Source: an uncultured Alistipes sp.
GTDB lineage: Bacteria; Bacteroidota; Bacteroidia; Bacteroidales; Rikenellaceae
Direction: 5' to 3'
DNA: 57,959 nt
NCBI GenBank assembly: GCA_947573795.1
Contig: CANPHE010000016.1
Coordinates: 1 to 57,959 of the forward strand
This document shows positions 1 through 9,469 of this stretch, piece by piece (position 1 is the first letter of the stretch; every line of letters starts with the position of its first letter). Below the pieces are notes generated by a model. It searched no databases and was not told where the DNA came from. It saw only the letters and a list, made by a program, of their open reading frames with translations. The position numbers and the translations under genes were made by a program.

Positions 1-616
1 CGTCCCAGTAGTCCCAGTGGCGGGCCATCAGGTCGTCGTAGATGCGGGCCTTCGATTTGTCCATGTCGGCGTAGACGTCCGACGAACGGCGTGCGGCGAC
101 CTGTACGGCCTGCACCCACCAGATATGTTTCCCGTCGGGGCTGACGCCGAATCCGTCGACCTCGGGGATGCCTTCGCCGTCGCCCTTGCCGGTCACCAGC
201 GTGGTGTTGCCGCCGTCGGCGTCCATCTTCCAGACCTGCGACGAGCCGCTGCGGTCCGAGAGGAAATAGATCGTACGTCCTTCGTCGGCCCAGGCCGGCG
301 AGGAGTTGTTCGATGCGAAGTCGGTGAGCTGCCGCACGGCGCCCGTAGCGCAATCCTCGGTGTAGATCGCTGTGACGCCGCGGTTGGCGGCCATGTCGTA
401 GTGCGTGACCGTGTAGAGGAGCGTCGTGCCGTCGGGTGAGAGCGTCGAAGCCCCGGCCCGGCCCATTTTCCACATCACCTCGGGCGTCAGACGTCCGGCG
501 GCGATTTCCTCTGCGGTCAGCGCGTTATTGATCGCGAGCGGCTGCGGTCCTTTGTCGCAGGCCCCCGCACCCAAAGCTGCAATAGCCATCGTCAGGATGA
601 TTTTTTTCATTTTCAT
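1..616 (-). CDS. S9 family peptidase (N-terminal part, runs off the window)
   Basis: The frame has no stop before the window edge, so only the first ~205 residues are present. The start codon at 616 (a second ATG lies six bases further in) gives MKMKKIILT followed by a hydrophobic stretch ending GAGAC-DKG, a probable lipoprotein signal with a weak lipobox. The rest reads as beta-propeller repeats of the DPP-IV/acylaminoacyl-peptidase type: LSPDGTTLLYTV, a second blade with SPAWADEGRTIYFLSDRSG and VWKMDADGG, then VSPDGKHIWW. These are the TolB-like WD-type blades that precede the alpha/beta-hydrolase domain; the catalytic Ser-Asp-His lie outside the window. It is divergent from the NUDIX gene at 667. 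Family assignment is solid; substrate is unknown, and the catalytic domain is inferred rather than seen. Confidence 0.8.
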   Translation of the reverse strand, partial: MKMKKIILTMAIAALGAGACDKGPQPLAINNALTAEEIAAGRLTPEVMWKMGRAGASTLSPDGTTLLYTVTHYDMAANRGVTAIYTEDCATGAVRQLTDFASNNSSPAWADEGRTIYFLSDRSGSSQVWKMDADGGNTTLVTGKGDGEGIPEVDGFGVSPDGKHIWWVQAVQVAARRSSDVYADMDKSKARIYDDLMARHWDYWD

Positions 617-637
617 GGAGGTTTTCCTATTTATTCG

Positions 638-645
638 TATTTTTG
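638..645 (+). promoter_or_regulatory. -7 box of Bacteroidetes promoter for the NUDIX gene
   Basis: TATTTTTG matches the Bacteroidetes -7 consensus TAnnTTTG and lies 22 bases before the ATG at 667. No clear TTTG -33 element is visible. Its position argues against the TTG at 643, inside the box, as the real start. Confidence 0.5.
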
Positions 646-666
646 CCGCAAACAATACTCCGTATC

Positions 667-1272
667 ATGGAACGTACCGTATTTTTCGCCGATAAGTCCG
701 TCGTTTTCACGCGGGTAGCACCTGCCGGGGGCTTCGATTTCCTGTTGGATGCCGATCGCGAACCCGTATCCCGGACGAAGATATGCAAAATTCTCGAAAC
801 GAACAACTCCGTCGCGGTCGTCGCATTCGACCCGGATGCCGCTTGGGAACGGTTCGCTGCGGATTTTACACCGGTCGAGGCTGCCGGAGGCATCGTCGTG
901 AACGCTGCGGGCGAGTGGTTGATGATCCGTCGCAACGGGCGCTGGGACCTTCCGAAGGGACATATCGAGCCGGGCGAGACGCCGGATCGCTGCGCCGTGC
1001 GCGAAATCGCCGAGGAGACGGGGGTCGAAGCGCAGATCGTGCGGCCGCTGTGCAGCACGCTGCATGCCTATTGGTTCCCGAAAACCGCGCGCTGGGAACT
1101 CAAGCGTACGCATTGGTTCTCGCTGCGCGCTGCTACCGGTGCGCAGCAGCTTCGTCCGCAGGAGGAGGAAGGCATCGTCGGGGTCGAGTGGTGTGCTCCC
1201 GAACGATTGGACGAGTGCCTGCGCGGTGCTTTCCCGACGATCCGTTGCGTCGCGGCCGCGATGGCGGAGTGA
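667..1272 (+). CDS. NUDIX hydrolase
   Basis: A 201-residue NUDIX protein. The Nudix box is complete, GHIEPGETPDRCAV followed by REIAEETGV, matching GX5EX7REUXEEXGU, so it should hydrolyse a nucleoside diphosphate linked to another moiety with Mg2+. The ~70 residues before the Nudix fold (MERTVFFADKSVVFT...) form an N-terminal extension of unknown role. The in-frame TTG at 643 lies within the probable promoter -7 box, so the ATG at 667 is preferred. It is a single-gene unit ending at a shared hairpin terminator with the convergent adk. Substrate cannot be deduced. Confidence 0.85.
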   Translation: MERTVFFADKSVVFTRVAPAGGFDFLLDADREPVSRTKICKILETNNSVAVVAFDPDAAWERFAADFTPVEAAGGIVVNAAGEWLMIRRNGRWDLPKGHIEPGETPDRCAVREIAEETGVEAQIVRPLCSTLHAYWFPKTARWELKRTHWFSLRAATGAQQLRPQEEEGIVGVEWCAPERLDECLRGAFPTIRCVAAAMAE

Positions 1273-1290
1273 TAGCAGTGCTTCGAAGTG

Positions 1291-1326
1291 AAAAACGCAC
1301 GAACTGCTGTCCGTGCGTTTTTTTTG
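1291..1326. terminator. Bidirectional terminator between NUDIX and adk
   Basis: The inverted repeat AAAACGCACG ... CGTGCGTTTT has a 10-base loop. It is followed by eight T on the plus strand and preceded by A5, so it can serve the plus-strand NUDIX gene and the convergent adk. Confidence 0.85.
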
Positions 1327-1340
1327 CGCCTGCGGCCGGC

Positions 1341-1916
1341 CTATTGCAAAGCGTCGATCACGTCGGCGATGCGGGCGAACACCTCGTCCATCGTACCCGT
1401 TCCGTTCACCGAGGCGTATTTGCCCTGGGCGGCGTAGTAGTCCGAGACGATCGCCGTCTGGGCATGGTAGACATCCAGACGACCGCGGATGACCTCCTCC
1501 GAGGCGTCGTCCGCACGGCCCGAGTCTTTGCCGCGGAGCAGAATCCGGCGGACCAGCTCCTCCTCCGGCACGTGGATGTCGACCATGATATCGACCTTCA
1601 GTCCGTGCTGTGCGAGAATCTCGTCGAATGCCTCGGCCTGTGCCGTGGTGCGGGGAAATCCGTCGAAGATGCAGCCCTTCGCCTCCTTGTGGTCGGCGAT
1701 GTAGGAGGCGATCATGCCGATCACGATCTCGTCGGGGGCCAACTGCCCGCGGGAGATATATCCCTCCATGCTGCGTCCGAGCTGCGTGCCGCGGCGGATT
1801 TCGTCGCGGATGACCTCGCCGGTCGAGACGTGTTCGATGCCGTAGTGTTCTTTGAGGCGTTGTGCCTGCGTGCCTTTGCCGCATCCGGGTGCGCCGAATA
1901 AAACGATATTGATCAT
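1341..1916 (-). CDS. adk: Adenylate kinase
   Basis: A 191-residue adenylate kinase (ATP + AMP to 2 ADP, cytoplasm). The P-loop GAPGCGKGTQ is at residues 8-17. The AMP-binding segment STGEVIRDE, the motif FDGFPRT and the LID arginines (RGKDSGRADD) follow. The length fits the short form, which lacks the zinc-binding LID insertion of ~215-residue enzymes. The start at 1916 gives MINIVLFGAPG directly before the P-loop. Upstream lies a TAATTTTG -7 box. It is monocistronic and convergent with the NUDIX gene. Confidence 0.96.
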   Translation of the reverse strand: MINIVLFGAPGCGKGTQAQRLKEHYGIEHVSTGEVIRDEIRRGTQLGRSMEGYISRGQLAPDEIVIGMIASYIADHKEAKGCIFDGFPRTTAQAEAFDEILAQHGLKVDIMVDIHVPEEELVRRILLRGKDSGRADDASEEVIRGRLDVYHAQTAIVSDYYAAQGKYASVNGTGTMDEVFARIADVIDALQ

Positions 1917-1941
1917 AACTAACCCTTTTTATTCCGTGCCG

Positions 1942-1949
1942 CAAAATTA
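1942..1949 (-). promoter_or_regulatory. -7 box of the adk promoter
   Basis: On the minus strand this reads TAATTTTG (TAnnTTTG consensus), 26 bases before the adk ATG. The best -33 candidate is off-spaced. Confidence 0.55.
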
Positions 1950-1992
1950 CGTTATTTTTTTTGCAAACCGTAAAGTTTGGCTAATTTTGTAA

Positions 1993-2280
1993 AAAAATTC
2001 GGCAACTATATACCATTTTACACGAAATCGGCCTTAAAGCCTTGTCGCTTTGCGGGTTGTAGCAGAAGTCCCCTCCGAGGAGGGGATTTACGTCCCGTTT
2101 CTGCTGCTGCGGCTCGGCAATCGAACAAATTCGATTGCACTCGCCTTGCACCGCAGTTAGGGGAGGGTCAGATTTGTAAACGCGGCCAAGGGCCGCGAAA
2201 TTTCGACCGGCAAAACGAAATAACGGTCGAGAACTCAAAGCGGTGTAAAGTCGTATATAGTTACCAAAAATTCGATAACT
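1993..2280 (+). repeat. Family A intergenic element, copy A1
   Basis: This fills most of the 435-bp gap between adk and thiL. The ends are inverted repeats: AACTATATAC..., then TTTACAC, at 2004-2022, against the reverse complement of the segment ending GTATATAGTT at 2262. Inside are CGCTTTGCGGGTTG (2047-2060), a CCCCTCCgagGAGGGG hairpin (about 2070-2086), GGGGAGGGTC (about 2160) and a GCGGCCaagGGCCGC hairpin (about 2182-2196). A near-perfect direct repeat flanks it: AAAAATTCGGCAACT at 1993-2007 and AAAAATTCGATAACT at 2266-2280 (13 of 15 identical). No convincing ORF lies within. Confidence 0.7.
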
Positions 2281-2352
2281 GCATCTGTTCCGAACGGCCG
2301 CCGCGATGGCCGGTTCGGCTTATGCGGCCTGTCGTTTGCAAATCGAAGAATC

Positions 2353-3390
2353 ATGGAGACCAAGAAACGTACGGAAATCGCCTCGCTCGGACAATTCGGG
2401 CTTATCGACCTGCTTACGCGCGATTTCGCGCCGCAAAACCCGCAGACCCTCTGCGCCACGGGCGACGATGCCGCCGTAATTGCGGTGCCCGAGGGCGAGG
2501 AGCTGCTCTGCACGACCGATTCGTTCTACGAGGGGGTGGATTTCGATCTGACTTATTTCCCGCTCAAGCACCTGGGTTACAAGATCGTGACGGCGGGGAT
2601 CAGCGACCTGCTGGCCATGAACGCCACGCCGTCGCAAATCACCGTATCGCTGGGAGTCTCGGCCAAAATTCCGGTCGAGGCGTTGCAGGACCTCTACGAA
2701 GGGATCGCCTTCGCCTGCAAGGAGCAGCGCCTCGATCTGGTGGGGGGCGACACGCGGGCTTCGATGACGGGACTCGTGATCTCCGTCACGGCGTTGGGGC
2801 ATGCTCCGAAAGAGCGGATCGTCTATCGTCGCGGGGCGCAGCTGCACGATTTGATCTGCATCACGGGCAATCTGGGCGCGGCCTACATGGGCTTGCAGCT
2901 GCTCGAACGCGAAAAACGGGTGCTGGCCGACGTCGCCGATCCCGAGCCGCAGTTCAAGGGCTACGAATACCTGCTCGAACGTTACCTCAAGCCCCGCCCG
3001 CGCACGGATATCGTCGCGGCGCTGGCCGAGGAGAAGATCGTGCCCACGGCGATGATCGACCTCTCGGACGGCCTGGCGAGCGATCTGATGCAGCTGTGCC
3101 GCTCGTCGCACTGCGGCGCACGTATTTATCTCGACCGTATTCCCATCGCACGGCAGACCTCCGCCCTGGCCGAGGAGCTGCACGCCGATCCGGTCGTCGC
3201 AGCGCTCAACGGCGGCGAGGACTACGAACTGCTCTTCACCGTGCCGCTCTCGATGCAGGAGCAGGTGATGCGCCTGGGATTGGTGGATGTTATCGGCCAT
3301 ATCACCGCCGAATCCACGGGCTGCTACCTCGTGACGCCCGACGGCTCCGATATCAAACTGCGGGCCCAGGGATTCCCGGAGCAGGAGTAG
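2353..3390 (+). CDS. thiL: Thiamine-monophosphate kinase
   Basis: A 345-residue ThiL, which phosphorylates thiamine monophosphate to thiamine diphosphate with ATP, the last step of the pathway. Visible hallmarks are the N-terminal GQFGLIDLL, the metal-binding GDDAAVI, the dimer-core segment SDLLAMNATPSQITVSLG, the GGDTRAS motif, and the C-terminal DLSDGLASDL and NGGEDYELLF typical of the PurM/ThiL fold. Length matches the family. The start at 2353 follows repeat A1 by ~70 bases; no other thi genes are adjacent. A bidirectional terminator follows. Confidence 0.95.
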   Translation: METKKRTEIASLGQFGLIDLLTRDFAPQNPQTLCATGDDAAVIAVPEGEELLCTTDSFYEGVDFDLTYFPLKHLGYKIVTAGISDLLAMNATPSQITVSLGVSAKIPVEALQDLYEGIAFACKEQRLDLVGGDTRASMTGLVISVTALGHAPKERIVYRRGAQLHDLICITGNLGAAYMGLQLLEREKRVLADVADPEPQFKGYEYLLERYLKPRPRTDIVAALAEEKIVPTAMIDLSDGLASDLMQLCRSSHCGARIYLDRIPIARQTSALAEELHADPVVAALNGGEDYELLFTVPLSMQEQVMRLGLVDVIGHITAESTGCYLVTPDGSDIKLRAQGFPEQE

Positions 3391-3403
3391 TTCGCGATCA
3401 CTG

Positions 3404-3441
3404 AAAAAAGGCCGTCCGGCGATAGCGTCGGACGGCCTTTT
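3404..3441. terminator. Bidirectional terminator between thiL and GDPD gene
   Basis: AAAAAAGGCCGTCCG and CGGACGGCCTTTT form a strong stem with a short loop. A/T tracts on both sides suit the convergent genes. Confidence 0.85.
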
Positions 3442-3461
3442 CTATGCCGGTGCGGCGGGGA

Positions 3462-4373
3462 TCAATCGTGTAGCCGCTGCGTGCGCAGATAGTCGATCAG
3501 CAATGCGGGACGGTCGGTCTGGATCATCGTCGCACCCAGCCCGACGAGCCGTCCGTAAACCTCCGCCGGATCGCCTTCCACGGCTGCGTCGTCGCATATG
3601 CCGCCGTTGAGTGCAGGCCACAGGGCGTTCACCCACAGTTTCGAACCTCCGGCAAGGATATCCTTCATACAGGCTTCGACCTCGGGCGTGAACTCCGACC
3701 AGCAGATTTCGTAGGCCACGGGCCGCTCGGCCGGTTCGCGGTAGCTCTCCAGAATCTCCCGGGCGCGAGGCTTGCTGAAGTTCACGATCGGCATGAAGAT
3801 GCAGTTCGCGTCGTATTTCGAGAAGGCGGCGCCGGCCTGCGATGCCGTGAGACGTCCCTTGATAAGCGTCTGATCCAGCATTCCGTACGTTTCGAGCAGC
3901 GGCCGGATGAGGTCGTAATACTGAAATCCCTTGTCGATGTTAACCACCGCGCGGCCCTTGCACAGCTGCAATGCCTCTTCGAGCGTCGGTATGCCCCAGG
4001 GGGTTACGGCTCCGTGTCCGGCGCGCAGACGCACCCGGCCGATCGAGTCGTAGTCGATATCGGCCACCCTGCCTTTGCCGGTCGTCGTGCGGTCGATGCG
4101 CGGGTCGTGCATCAGCACCAGCATGCTGTCGCGCGTCATCTGGAGGTCGATTTCCACGATATCGACGCCCATGTCGATGGCGTTGCGCAAGGCCGGGAGC
4201 GAATTCTCGGGGAAATTGCGCCAGTCGCCGCGGTGCGCGGCTACGAGTACCCGTTTCGACTGCGGATCGCGCATCTGTGCGACGATTGCCGCGGCACGAT
4301 CCGATTCGGTTGTTGCGGTTTGGCACGCTGCCAGTCCGAGCAGCAGCACCAAGCCGACGATCATTCTTTTCAT
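3462..4373 (-). CDS. Glycerophosphodiester phosphodiesterase family lipoprotein
   Basis: 303 residues. It begins with a lipoprotein signal, MKRMIVGLVLLLGLAAC, whose lipobox LAAC makes Cys17 the lipidated residue, so it should be membrane-anchored outside the cytoplasm. The GDPD TIM-barrel motifs are intact: HRGDWRNFPENS with the catalytic His, then VEIDLQMTRD and LMHDP with the second His. Expected activity is hydrolysis of glycerophosphodiesters to glycerol-3-phosphate and an alcohol. It is the last gene of a minus-strand run (peptidase, lysC, sulfatase, GDPD), 26 bases after the sulfatase. The specific substrate is unknown. Confidence 0.9.
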   Translation of the reverse strand: MKRMIVGLVLLLGLAACQTATTESDRAAAIVAQMRDPQSKRVLVAAHRGDWRNFPENSLPALRNAIDMGVDIVEIDLQMTRDSMLVLMHDPRIDRTTTGKGRVADIDYDSIGRVRLRAGHGAVTPWGIPTLEEALQLCKGRAVVNIDKGFQYYDLIRPLLETYGMLDQTLIKGRLTASQAGAAFSKYDANCIFMPIVNFSKPRAREILESYREPAERPVAYEICWSEFTPEVEACMKDILAGGSKLWVNALWPALNGGICDDAAVEGDPAEVYGRLVGLGATMIQTDRPALLIDYLRTQRLHD

Positions 4374-4399
4374 GTGATTCGTTTTTTACGTTCGGTATT

Positions 4400-5998
4400 T
4401 CACCGTCGGTTGCCGTAGGATGCGTAGTCCGTCGGATCGACCCAACCGGTCTTTTCCCACGGAGCGACGATCTCGCCGCTCGTTATGCGTTCGAAGAACC
4501 GCGCTTTGTCGGGGGTGTCGTAGGGGTAGGCGTCGAAGCTGTCGCCGTGACCCGTCATGCGGGGATCGTGCTGTCGGCGAAGGGCTTCGAACAACTCCTC
4601 GCGCATCGCTGCGGCCCGTTCGCGGCAGGCGGGATCGGCGATCCGGTCGTGCAGGCATTCGCGGTCTTCGGCGATGCGGTAGAGTTCTTCGGCGGCCCGC
4701 GGCGCCATCGAAAGTGCGTAGTAGCGGCTGTCGAGCCCCTGGCGGTGCAATTGCAGGATGCGGCTCTTGGTCGGCGAACCGTCGATATCGAGGTATCCCG
4801 TCTCCGGATTTCCTCCCGGCAGCAGCTCGGGAGCGAGGTTGACCAGGTAGAGCCATCCGTCGCGCAACAGTCCGCGGATCGGATAACCCCGGTCGCCCGG
4901 ACGGCCGTAGTCGTGGCGTTCGCGGCCGAGCAGCACCCGACTGCGGGCTGCGGCCGCCGGATCGCGCCGTCCCTGCATCAGGGGCAGCAGACTGGCGCCC
5001 TCGGGCGGCGTCATGCCGCATGCCGCCGGATTCTCGCCCGCGGCTTCGAGCAGCGTCGGCGCGATATCCACGAACGAGACGTACTCCGCGATGCGTCGTC
5101 CCGGATGGAGCAGCCCCCGGGGCCACATGACGGCGAGGGGCAGGTGATGGGCATATTCGTATTGCGTGCCTTTGGCCCGCGGGAAGGGCATGCCGTTGTC
5201 GGCCGTGACGACGACGATCGTATTGTCCAGTTCGCCGGTCTCCTCCAGCCGCGCGAGCATGCGGCCCAAATGACGGTCGAAATGCTCGATCTCGAATCCG
5301 TAGTCCAGCAGGTCGTTGCGCACCGTGTCGCAGTCGGGCCAGAATCCCGGTACGCGCCCGACGTCCTGCGGATCGCGTCCGCCCTTCGCCGCACCGCTGC
5401 CGTATTCGTAGCGGCGGTGGGGTTCGCGGGAGCCGTACCAGAAGACCCAGGGTTTCGACCGGTCCCGCTGGGCGAGGAACTCGTCGAAGTTGGCCGCATA
5501 GTCCGTTTTCGCGATGCCCGAGGCCGGCGGTTCGAGCTTGTGCCGCTGGAAGGGCTTGCCTGTCAGTCGGCGCGGCTTCCCGTCGCGCGTGCCCGGGTCG
5601 CCCGGAGCCCATCCCTTGCCCGTGAAGGCGATTTCGTATCCGGCGGCTTCGAGCACCTCGGTGAATACTCCGACGTCGGCCGGGAACCGTCCGATGTGGT
5701 TTCCGGCTTCGCCTAACTGCCACGAGTAGCGGCCCGTGAGCAGTACGGCCCGCGAGGGTGCCGACTTGGCATTGGGCGTATAGCAGTTCTCGAACAATAT
5801 GCCGCGGGCGGCCACGCTGTCGAAAGCGGGTGTCGAGACCCATTCGCACCCGTAGGCGCCGAAATGGAGCCACGTGGCGTCGTCGGCCACGCATATGAGG
5901 ATGTTGGGCCGGCGCTCCTCGGCCGTATCCGGTGCCGCGGCGCATCCCGTGAGCGCTATGCAGCCGGCGAGCAGCGAGTTTTCGCAGATAGGGTTCAT
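4400..5998 (-). CDS. Sulfatase, Ser-type, lipoprotein
   Basis: 532-residue S1-family sulfatase. The N-terminal hydrophobic stretch ends LTGC, a lipobox, so export and lipidation are likely. The metal and active-site segments are present: PNILICVADD near the start and the modification motif SAPSRAVLLTGR, where the first Ser is the position converted to formylglycine. Ser in place of Cys means it needs an anaerobic radical-SAM maturase (anSME), which is not in this window. VVVTADNGMPF carries further active-site residues. The SGSREPHRRY-like and C-terminal regions resemble heparan N-sulfatase-type enzymes, but substrate is uncertain. The start codon is 9 bases after the lysC stop. Confidence 0.9.
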   Translation of the reverse strand: MNPICENSLLAGCIALTGCAAAPDTAEERRPNILICVADDATWLHFGAYGCEWVSTPAFDSVAARGILFENCYTPNAKSAPSRAVLLTGRYSWQLGEAGNHIGRFPADVGVFTEVLEAAGYEIAFTGKGWAPGDPGTRDGKPRRLTGKPFQRHKLEPPASGIAKTDYAANFDEFLAQRDRSKPWVFWYGSREPHRRYEYGSGAAKGGRDPQDVGRVPGFWPDCDTVRNDLLDYGFEIEHFDRHLGRMLARLEETGELDNTIVVVTADNGMPFPRAKGTQYEYAHHLPLAVMWPRGLLHPGRRIAEYVSFVDIAPTLLEAAGENPAACGMTPPEGASLLPLMQGRRDPAAAARSRVLLGRERHDYGRPGDRGYPIRGLLRDGWLYLVNLAPELLPGGNPETGYLDIDGSPTKSRILQLHRQGLDSRYYALSMAPRAAEELYRIAEDRECLHDRIADPACRERAAAMREELFEALRRQHDPRMTGHGDSFDAYPYDTPDKARFFERITSGEIVAPWEKTGWVDPTDYASYGNRR

Positions 5999-6007
5999 CG
6001 GGAAGGA

Positions 6008-7264
6008 TTATTGTCGTTTCCGCACGATGCGGACGGTCGATTGCGTCGCCTGGCGCACGAAGACCTGCGGACCGCGGGCGTAGCGCCGCCACAGCTCGTC
6101 GGTGTATCCGCGGATGGTCAGCAGCTCCATATCCGCCGCCTGCATCACGTCGAAGCCCGCTTCGCGCAGCGCTTCGGCCGCTTCGCCGATGTGCCACGAG
6201 TTGTCGACGCAGAGACTCAGGTTCACGGCCGAGTTGTGGATCAGGTTGGTCTTGATGCGGTAGCGTTCGAGCAGCGAGAAGATCGAGGCGAATTTCTCCT
6301 CCAGCACGAACGAGAAGTCGCGCGAACGCACCGTCAGCAGCACTTGGTCCTTCTTGAGAATCAGGATCGGGACCTGCACGGGCGCCGACATGGCCCGGAT
6401 CACGGTGCCGGGCTTGCGCTTGTCGCCGAACGGACGCACGTAGAGCGGGATGTTCTTGTTTTGCAACGGTTTGATCGTCTTCGGGTGGATGATCTGCGCA
6501 CCGCTGTAAGCCAACTCGATGGTGTCGAGGTAGTTGAGTTCGGCGATCTGCTCGGCGTCGGGGAAAATCTTCGGATCGGCGTTCAGCACGCCGTCCACGT
6601 CCTTCCAGACGGCCATCGATTCGGCATCGAGAATGTGTGCCGCGACGGCCGCCGAGTAGTCCGAACCTTCGCGTCCGAGCGTCGTGGTCGTGCCGTCGGG
6701 TGCTCCGCCGATGAAGCCCTGGCCGACGAATACGGTCTCCTTGCATCCCCTCACCGCTTCGCGTAGGCGGGGGGTCGAAGCCGCGATATCCACCCCGGCA
6801 TCCTTGTGCCGCTGTTCGGTGACCAGACATTGCCGCATGTCGATCCAGCGGTTGGGCACCCCGGCATGGTTGAGGTATTCGGAGATGATCGTCGTCGAGA
6901 TCAACTCGCCGTAGGCTACGATCCGGTCGTACCACAATTCGGCATCGGCGGCCCGATAGCCGGTCTCCCGTACGACCTGCTCCAGCTCGGCGAAAAGCGC
7001 TTCGATGCGCGGAAGCTGCGTCGGAGCGTGCCACAGTTCGTCGATGATCGCGGCATGATATGCGCGCAGCGTCGCGATTTCGGCCATCGACCGGTCGCGG
7101 TCGTCCTGCTGGATGCCGGTGAAGACCCGCTCCAGGGCGTTGGTCGTCTTGCCCATCGCCGATACGACGATGAAGAGGTTGCGCTCGTCGTCGATGATCT
7201 TGCGCAGGTTGCGCACCCCGTCGGCATTGCGCACCGAGGCGCCGCCGAATTTATAGACTTTCAT
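6008..7264 (-). CDS. lysC: Aspartokinase (monofunctional)
   Basis: 418-residue aspartate kinase: ATP-dependent phosphorylation of L-aspartate, first step to lysine, threonine, methionine and diaminopimelate. KVYKFGGASV at the N-terminus, the FIVVSAMGKTTNAL segment, and TTTLGREGSDYSAAVAA are kinase motifs. After residue ~300 come ACT-type regulatory sequences (VLLTVRSRDFSFV, then IKTNLIHNSAVNLSLCVD), so feedback control is likely. There is no homoserine dehydrogenase fusion. The ATG at 7264 is chosen over an upstream TTG because MKVYKFGG is the family start. The gene follows the oligopeptidase by 36 bases. Confidence 0.93.
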   Translation of the reverse strand: MKVYKFGGASVRNADGVRNLRKIIDDERNLFIVVSAMGKTTNALERVFTGIQQDDRDRSMAEIATLRAYHAAIIDELWHAPTQLPRIEALFAELEQVVRETGYRAADAELWYDRIVAYGELISTTIISEYLNHAGVPNRWIDMRQCLVTEQRHKDAGVDIAASTPRLREAVRGCKETVFVGQGFIGGAPDGTTTTLGREGSDYSAAVAAHILDAESMAVWKDVDGVLNADPKIFPDAEQIAELNYLDTIELAYSGAQIIHPKTIKPLQNKNIPLYVRPFGDKRKPGTVIRAMSAPVQVPILILKKDQVLLTVRSRDFSFVLEEKFASIFSLLERYRIKTNLIHNSAVNLSLCVDNSWHIGEAAEALREAGFDVMQAADMELLTIRGYTDELWRRYARGPQVFVRQATQSTVRIVRKRQ

Positions 7265-7300
7265 GTTTTGCAAATCCTGTTTGGCTTGGGTATTCCCGGG

Positions 7301-9442
7301 CTATTTCCCGCAGTCGGCCTTGCGGTAGGGTACGCCGATATTTTGAAAGAGGAAGGCATAGGTGTCGGCCGCCTCCTCGATACGCTTCGAGGTGGGTTTG
7401 CCCGCGCCGTGGCCCGCTTTCGACTCGATGCGGATCAGTACCGGGGCGTCGCCCGCCTGGGCGTGCTGCATCGTGGCGGCGAATTTGAACGAGTGCGCCG
7501 GGACCACACGGTCGTCGTGGTCGGCCGTCGTGACGAGTGTCGCGGGGTACTTCACGCCTTCGCGGATGTTGTGCAGCGGCGAATACTTATAAATATAGCC
7601 GAACTGCTCCTCGTTGTCCGACGAACCGTATTCGACGGCCCAGCCCCAGCCGATCGTGAACTTGTGGTAGCGGAGCATGTCCATCACGCCCACGGCCGGG
7701 AGACACACGGCATAGAGATCGGGGCGCTGCACCTCGCAGGCGCCGACCAGCAGACCGCCGTTCGAACCGCCGCTGATGGCCAGTTTGTCCGAGGAGGTGT
7801 AACGCTCGGCGATGAGGTATTCGGCTGCGGCGATGAAGTCGTCGAAGACGTTCTGCTTGTTGGCCAGCATGCCGCCGCGGTGCCACTCCTCGCCGTATTC
7901 CGAACCGCCGCGCAGGTTGGCGACGCAGTAGATGCCGCCCTGCTCGACGAACATCAGGGCCGAGGGGTTGAATCCGGGCGTGAGGTTGATCTGGAAACCG
8001 CCGTAGGCATAGAGCAGGCAGGGATTCTGACCGTCCAGGCGCATGTCCTTGCGGTGGGTGACGAACATCGGCACGCGCGTGCCGTCCTTCGAGGTGTAGA
8101 ACACCTGCTCGGTGACGAACAGTTCGGGATCGAAACGTACTTCGGGGGCCTTGAAGAGCGTCGAAGTGCCCGAAGCGATGTCGTAGGCGTAGAGCGTTGC
8201 GGGCGAGGTGTAGTTCGAGAGCGAATAGTAGATCGTCGCGTCCTCCTTCTCGCCGTAGAATCCGCCTACCGTGCCGATGGCCGGAAGCGAGACTTCGCGG
8301 ATCAGGTCGCCGTCGAAATCGTACTGGCGGATGCGGTTCTGCGCATCCTGGAGGTAGGAGGCGAAGAGATAACCGCCGGCCGTGGCGACCCCTTCGAGCA
8401 GGTTGCGTTCGTTTTGGGCGATTACCGTCTCATCGTCCTTGGGCGCCGTGAGCGAGATGCTGCGCAGCTCGTAGTTCGAGGCGTCGCGGTTGGTCGTGTA
8501 GTAGAGGCGGTCGTTCTCCACGGTCACGATGCCGTAGTCGTAATCGAAGCCCGGCAGCAGCGTGCGGAATGCCGATTCCGAAGTGCGGCGGTAGAGAATT
8601 TCCGTGCCCGAAGTACCCTCCGAGGCGGTGACGAACAGCCATTTGCCGTCCTCCGAAGGCCAGGCGTGGAAGTAGCGCAGCGGGTGCTGCGGATCTCCGT
8701 AGATCAGGCGGTCGGCCGACTGGGGCGTGCCCAGTTTATGGTAGTAGACCTTCTGGAAATGGTTCTGCGACGAGTAGACGCCCTCTTTCGGAGCGTCGTA
8801 GGCGCTGTAATAGAAGCCTTGGGAGTCGGGAGCCCATACGGCGCCCGAGAACTTCACCCACTCGATCCGATCGTCGGTCAGCTCTCCGTCGTCGGTGCGC
8901 TTCACGCGGATCTCCACCCAGTCCGAACCCGACGCTGCCGTCGCGAAGGCGCAGTAGCGGCCGTCCTCGGAGAAGTTCACCGCGCCGAGCGCCACCGTGC
9001 CGTCCTCCGAAAGGGTGTTGGGGTCGAGGAACACCTCGCCCTCGCCGCCGGGCTCCGCAGCACGGTAAAGTACCGACTGGTTTTGCAGTCCGTCGTTGTA
9101 GAACCAGTACCACGCATCGCCGTGCTTGCGCGGAGCGCCCTGTTTGGGGTAGTTCCACAGCTCGGTGAGCCGCTCGCGGATCGCGCTGCGGAAAGGTATC
9201 TGCGACAGATAGTTCTGCGTCACGGCATTCTCGGCCTCGACCCAGGCGGCCGTCGCCTCCGAATTGTCGTCTTCGAGCCAGCGGTAGGGATCGGCGACCT
9301 GCGTGCCGAAGTAGTCGTCCACGACCTCTCCGCGCGCCGTTTCGGGATAGGGCAGTGTCTTTATCTTTTTCATTTCGTTGCAACTCACCGCCACGGCCGC
9401 TGTACCGAGCAGCAGGGCGATTTTCGAGGATAAGTTATTCAT
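7301..9442 (-). CDS. Prolyl oligopeptidase family serine peptidase, lipoprotein
   Basis: 713 residues, S9A prolyl oligopeptidase. The N-terminus [21 protein letters not shown] looks like a lipoprotein signal. [17 protein letters not shown]...[10 protein letters not shown] is the classical S9A N-terminal segment. A beta-propeller follows. The C-terminal hydrolase domain has the nucleophile in SGGSNGGLL, the Asp in [10 protein letters not shown] and the His in KAGHGAGKP. It should cleave short proline-containing peptides outside the cytoplasm. The ATG at 9472 would lie within the promoter -7 box (9470-9477), so 9442 is chosen. First gene of the run with lysC, sulfatase and GDPD. Confidence 0.94.
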   Translation of the reverse strand: MNNLSSKIALLLGTAAVAVSCNEMKKIKTLPYPETARGEVVDDYFGTQVADPYRWLEDDNSEATAAWVEAENAVTQNYLSQIPFRSAIRERLTELWNYPKQGAPRKHGDAWYWFYNDGLQNQSVLYRAAEPGGEGEVFLDPNTLSEDGTVALGAVNFSEDGRYCAFATAASGSDWVEIRVKRTDDGELTDDRIEWVKFSGAVWAPDSQGFYYSAYDAPKEGVYSSQNHFQKVYYHKLGTPQSADRLIYGDPQHPLRYFHAWPSEDGKWLFVTASEGTSGTEILYRRTSESAFRTLLPGFDYDYGIVTVENDRLYYTTNRDASNYELRSISLTAPKDDETVIAQNERNLLEGVATAGGYLFASYLQDAQNRIRQYDFDGDLIREVSLPAIGTVGGFYGEKEDATIYYSLSNYTSPATLYAYDIASGTSTLFKAPEVRFDPELFVTEQVFYTSKDGTRVPMFVTHRKDMRLDGQNPCLLYAYGGFQINLTPGFNPSALMFVEQGGIYCVANLRGGSEYGEEWHRGGMLANKQNVFDDFIAAAEYLIAERYTSSDKLAISGGSNGGLLVGACEVQRPDLYAVCLPAVGVMDMLRYHKFTIGWGWAVEYGSSDNEEQFGYIYKYSPLHNIREGVKYPATLVTTADHDDRVVPAHSFKFAATMQHAQAGDAPVLIRIESKAGHGAGKPTSKRIEEAADTYAFLFQNIGVPYRKADCGK

Positions 9443-9469
9443 AGTCGATCGGTTTGGGTATTTATCGGA

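Noticed and set aside
4386..7034. An 882-codon frame overlapping sulfatase and lysC on the same strand
   Set aside because: Arg/Gly/Pro-rich shadow of two confident genes in another frame.
6806..9433. An 875-codon plus-strand frame opposite lysC and the oligopeptidase
   Set aside because: Shadow; composition is typical of reverse-frame translation in GC-rich DNA.
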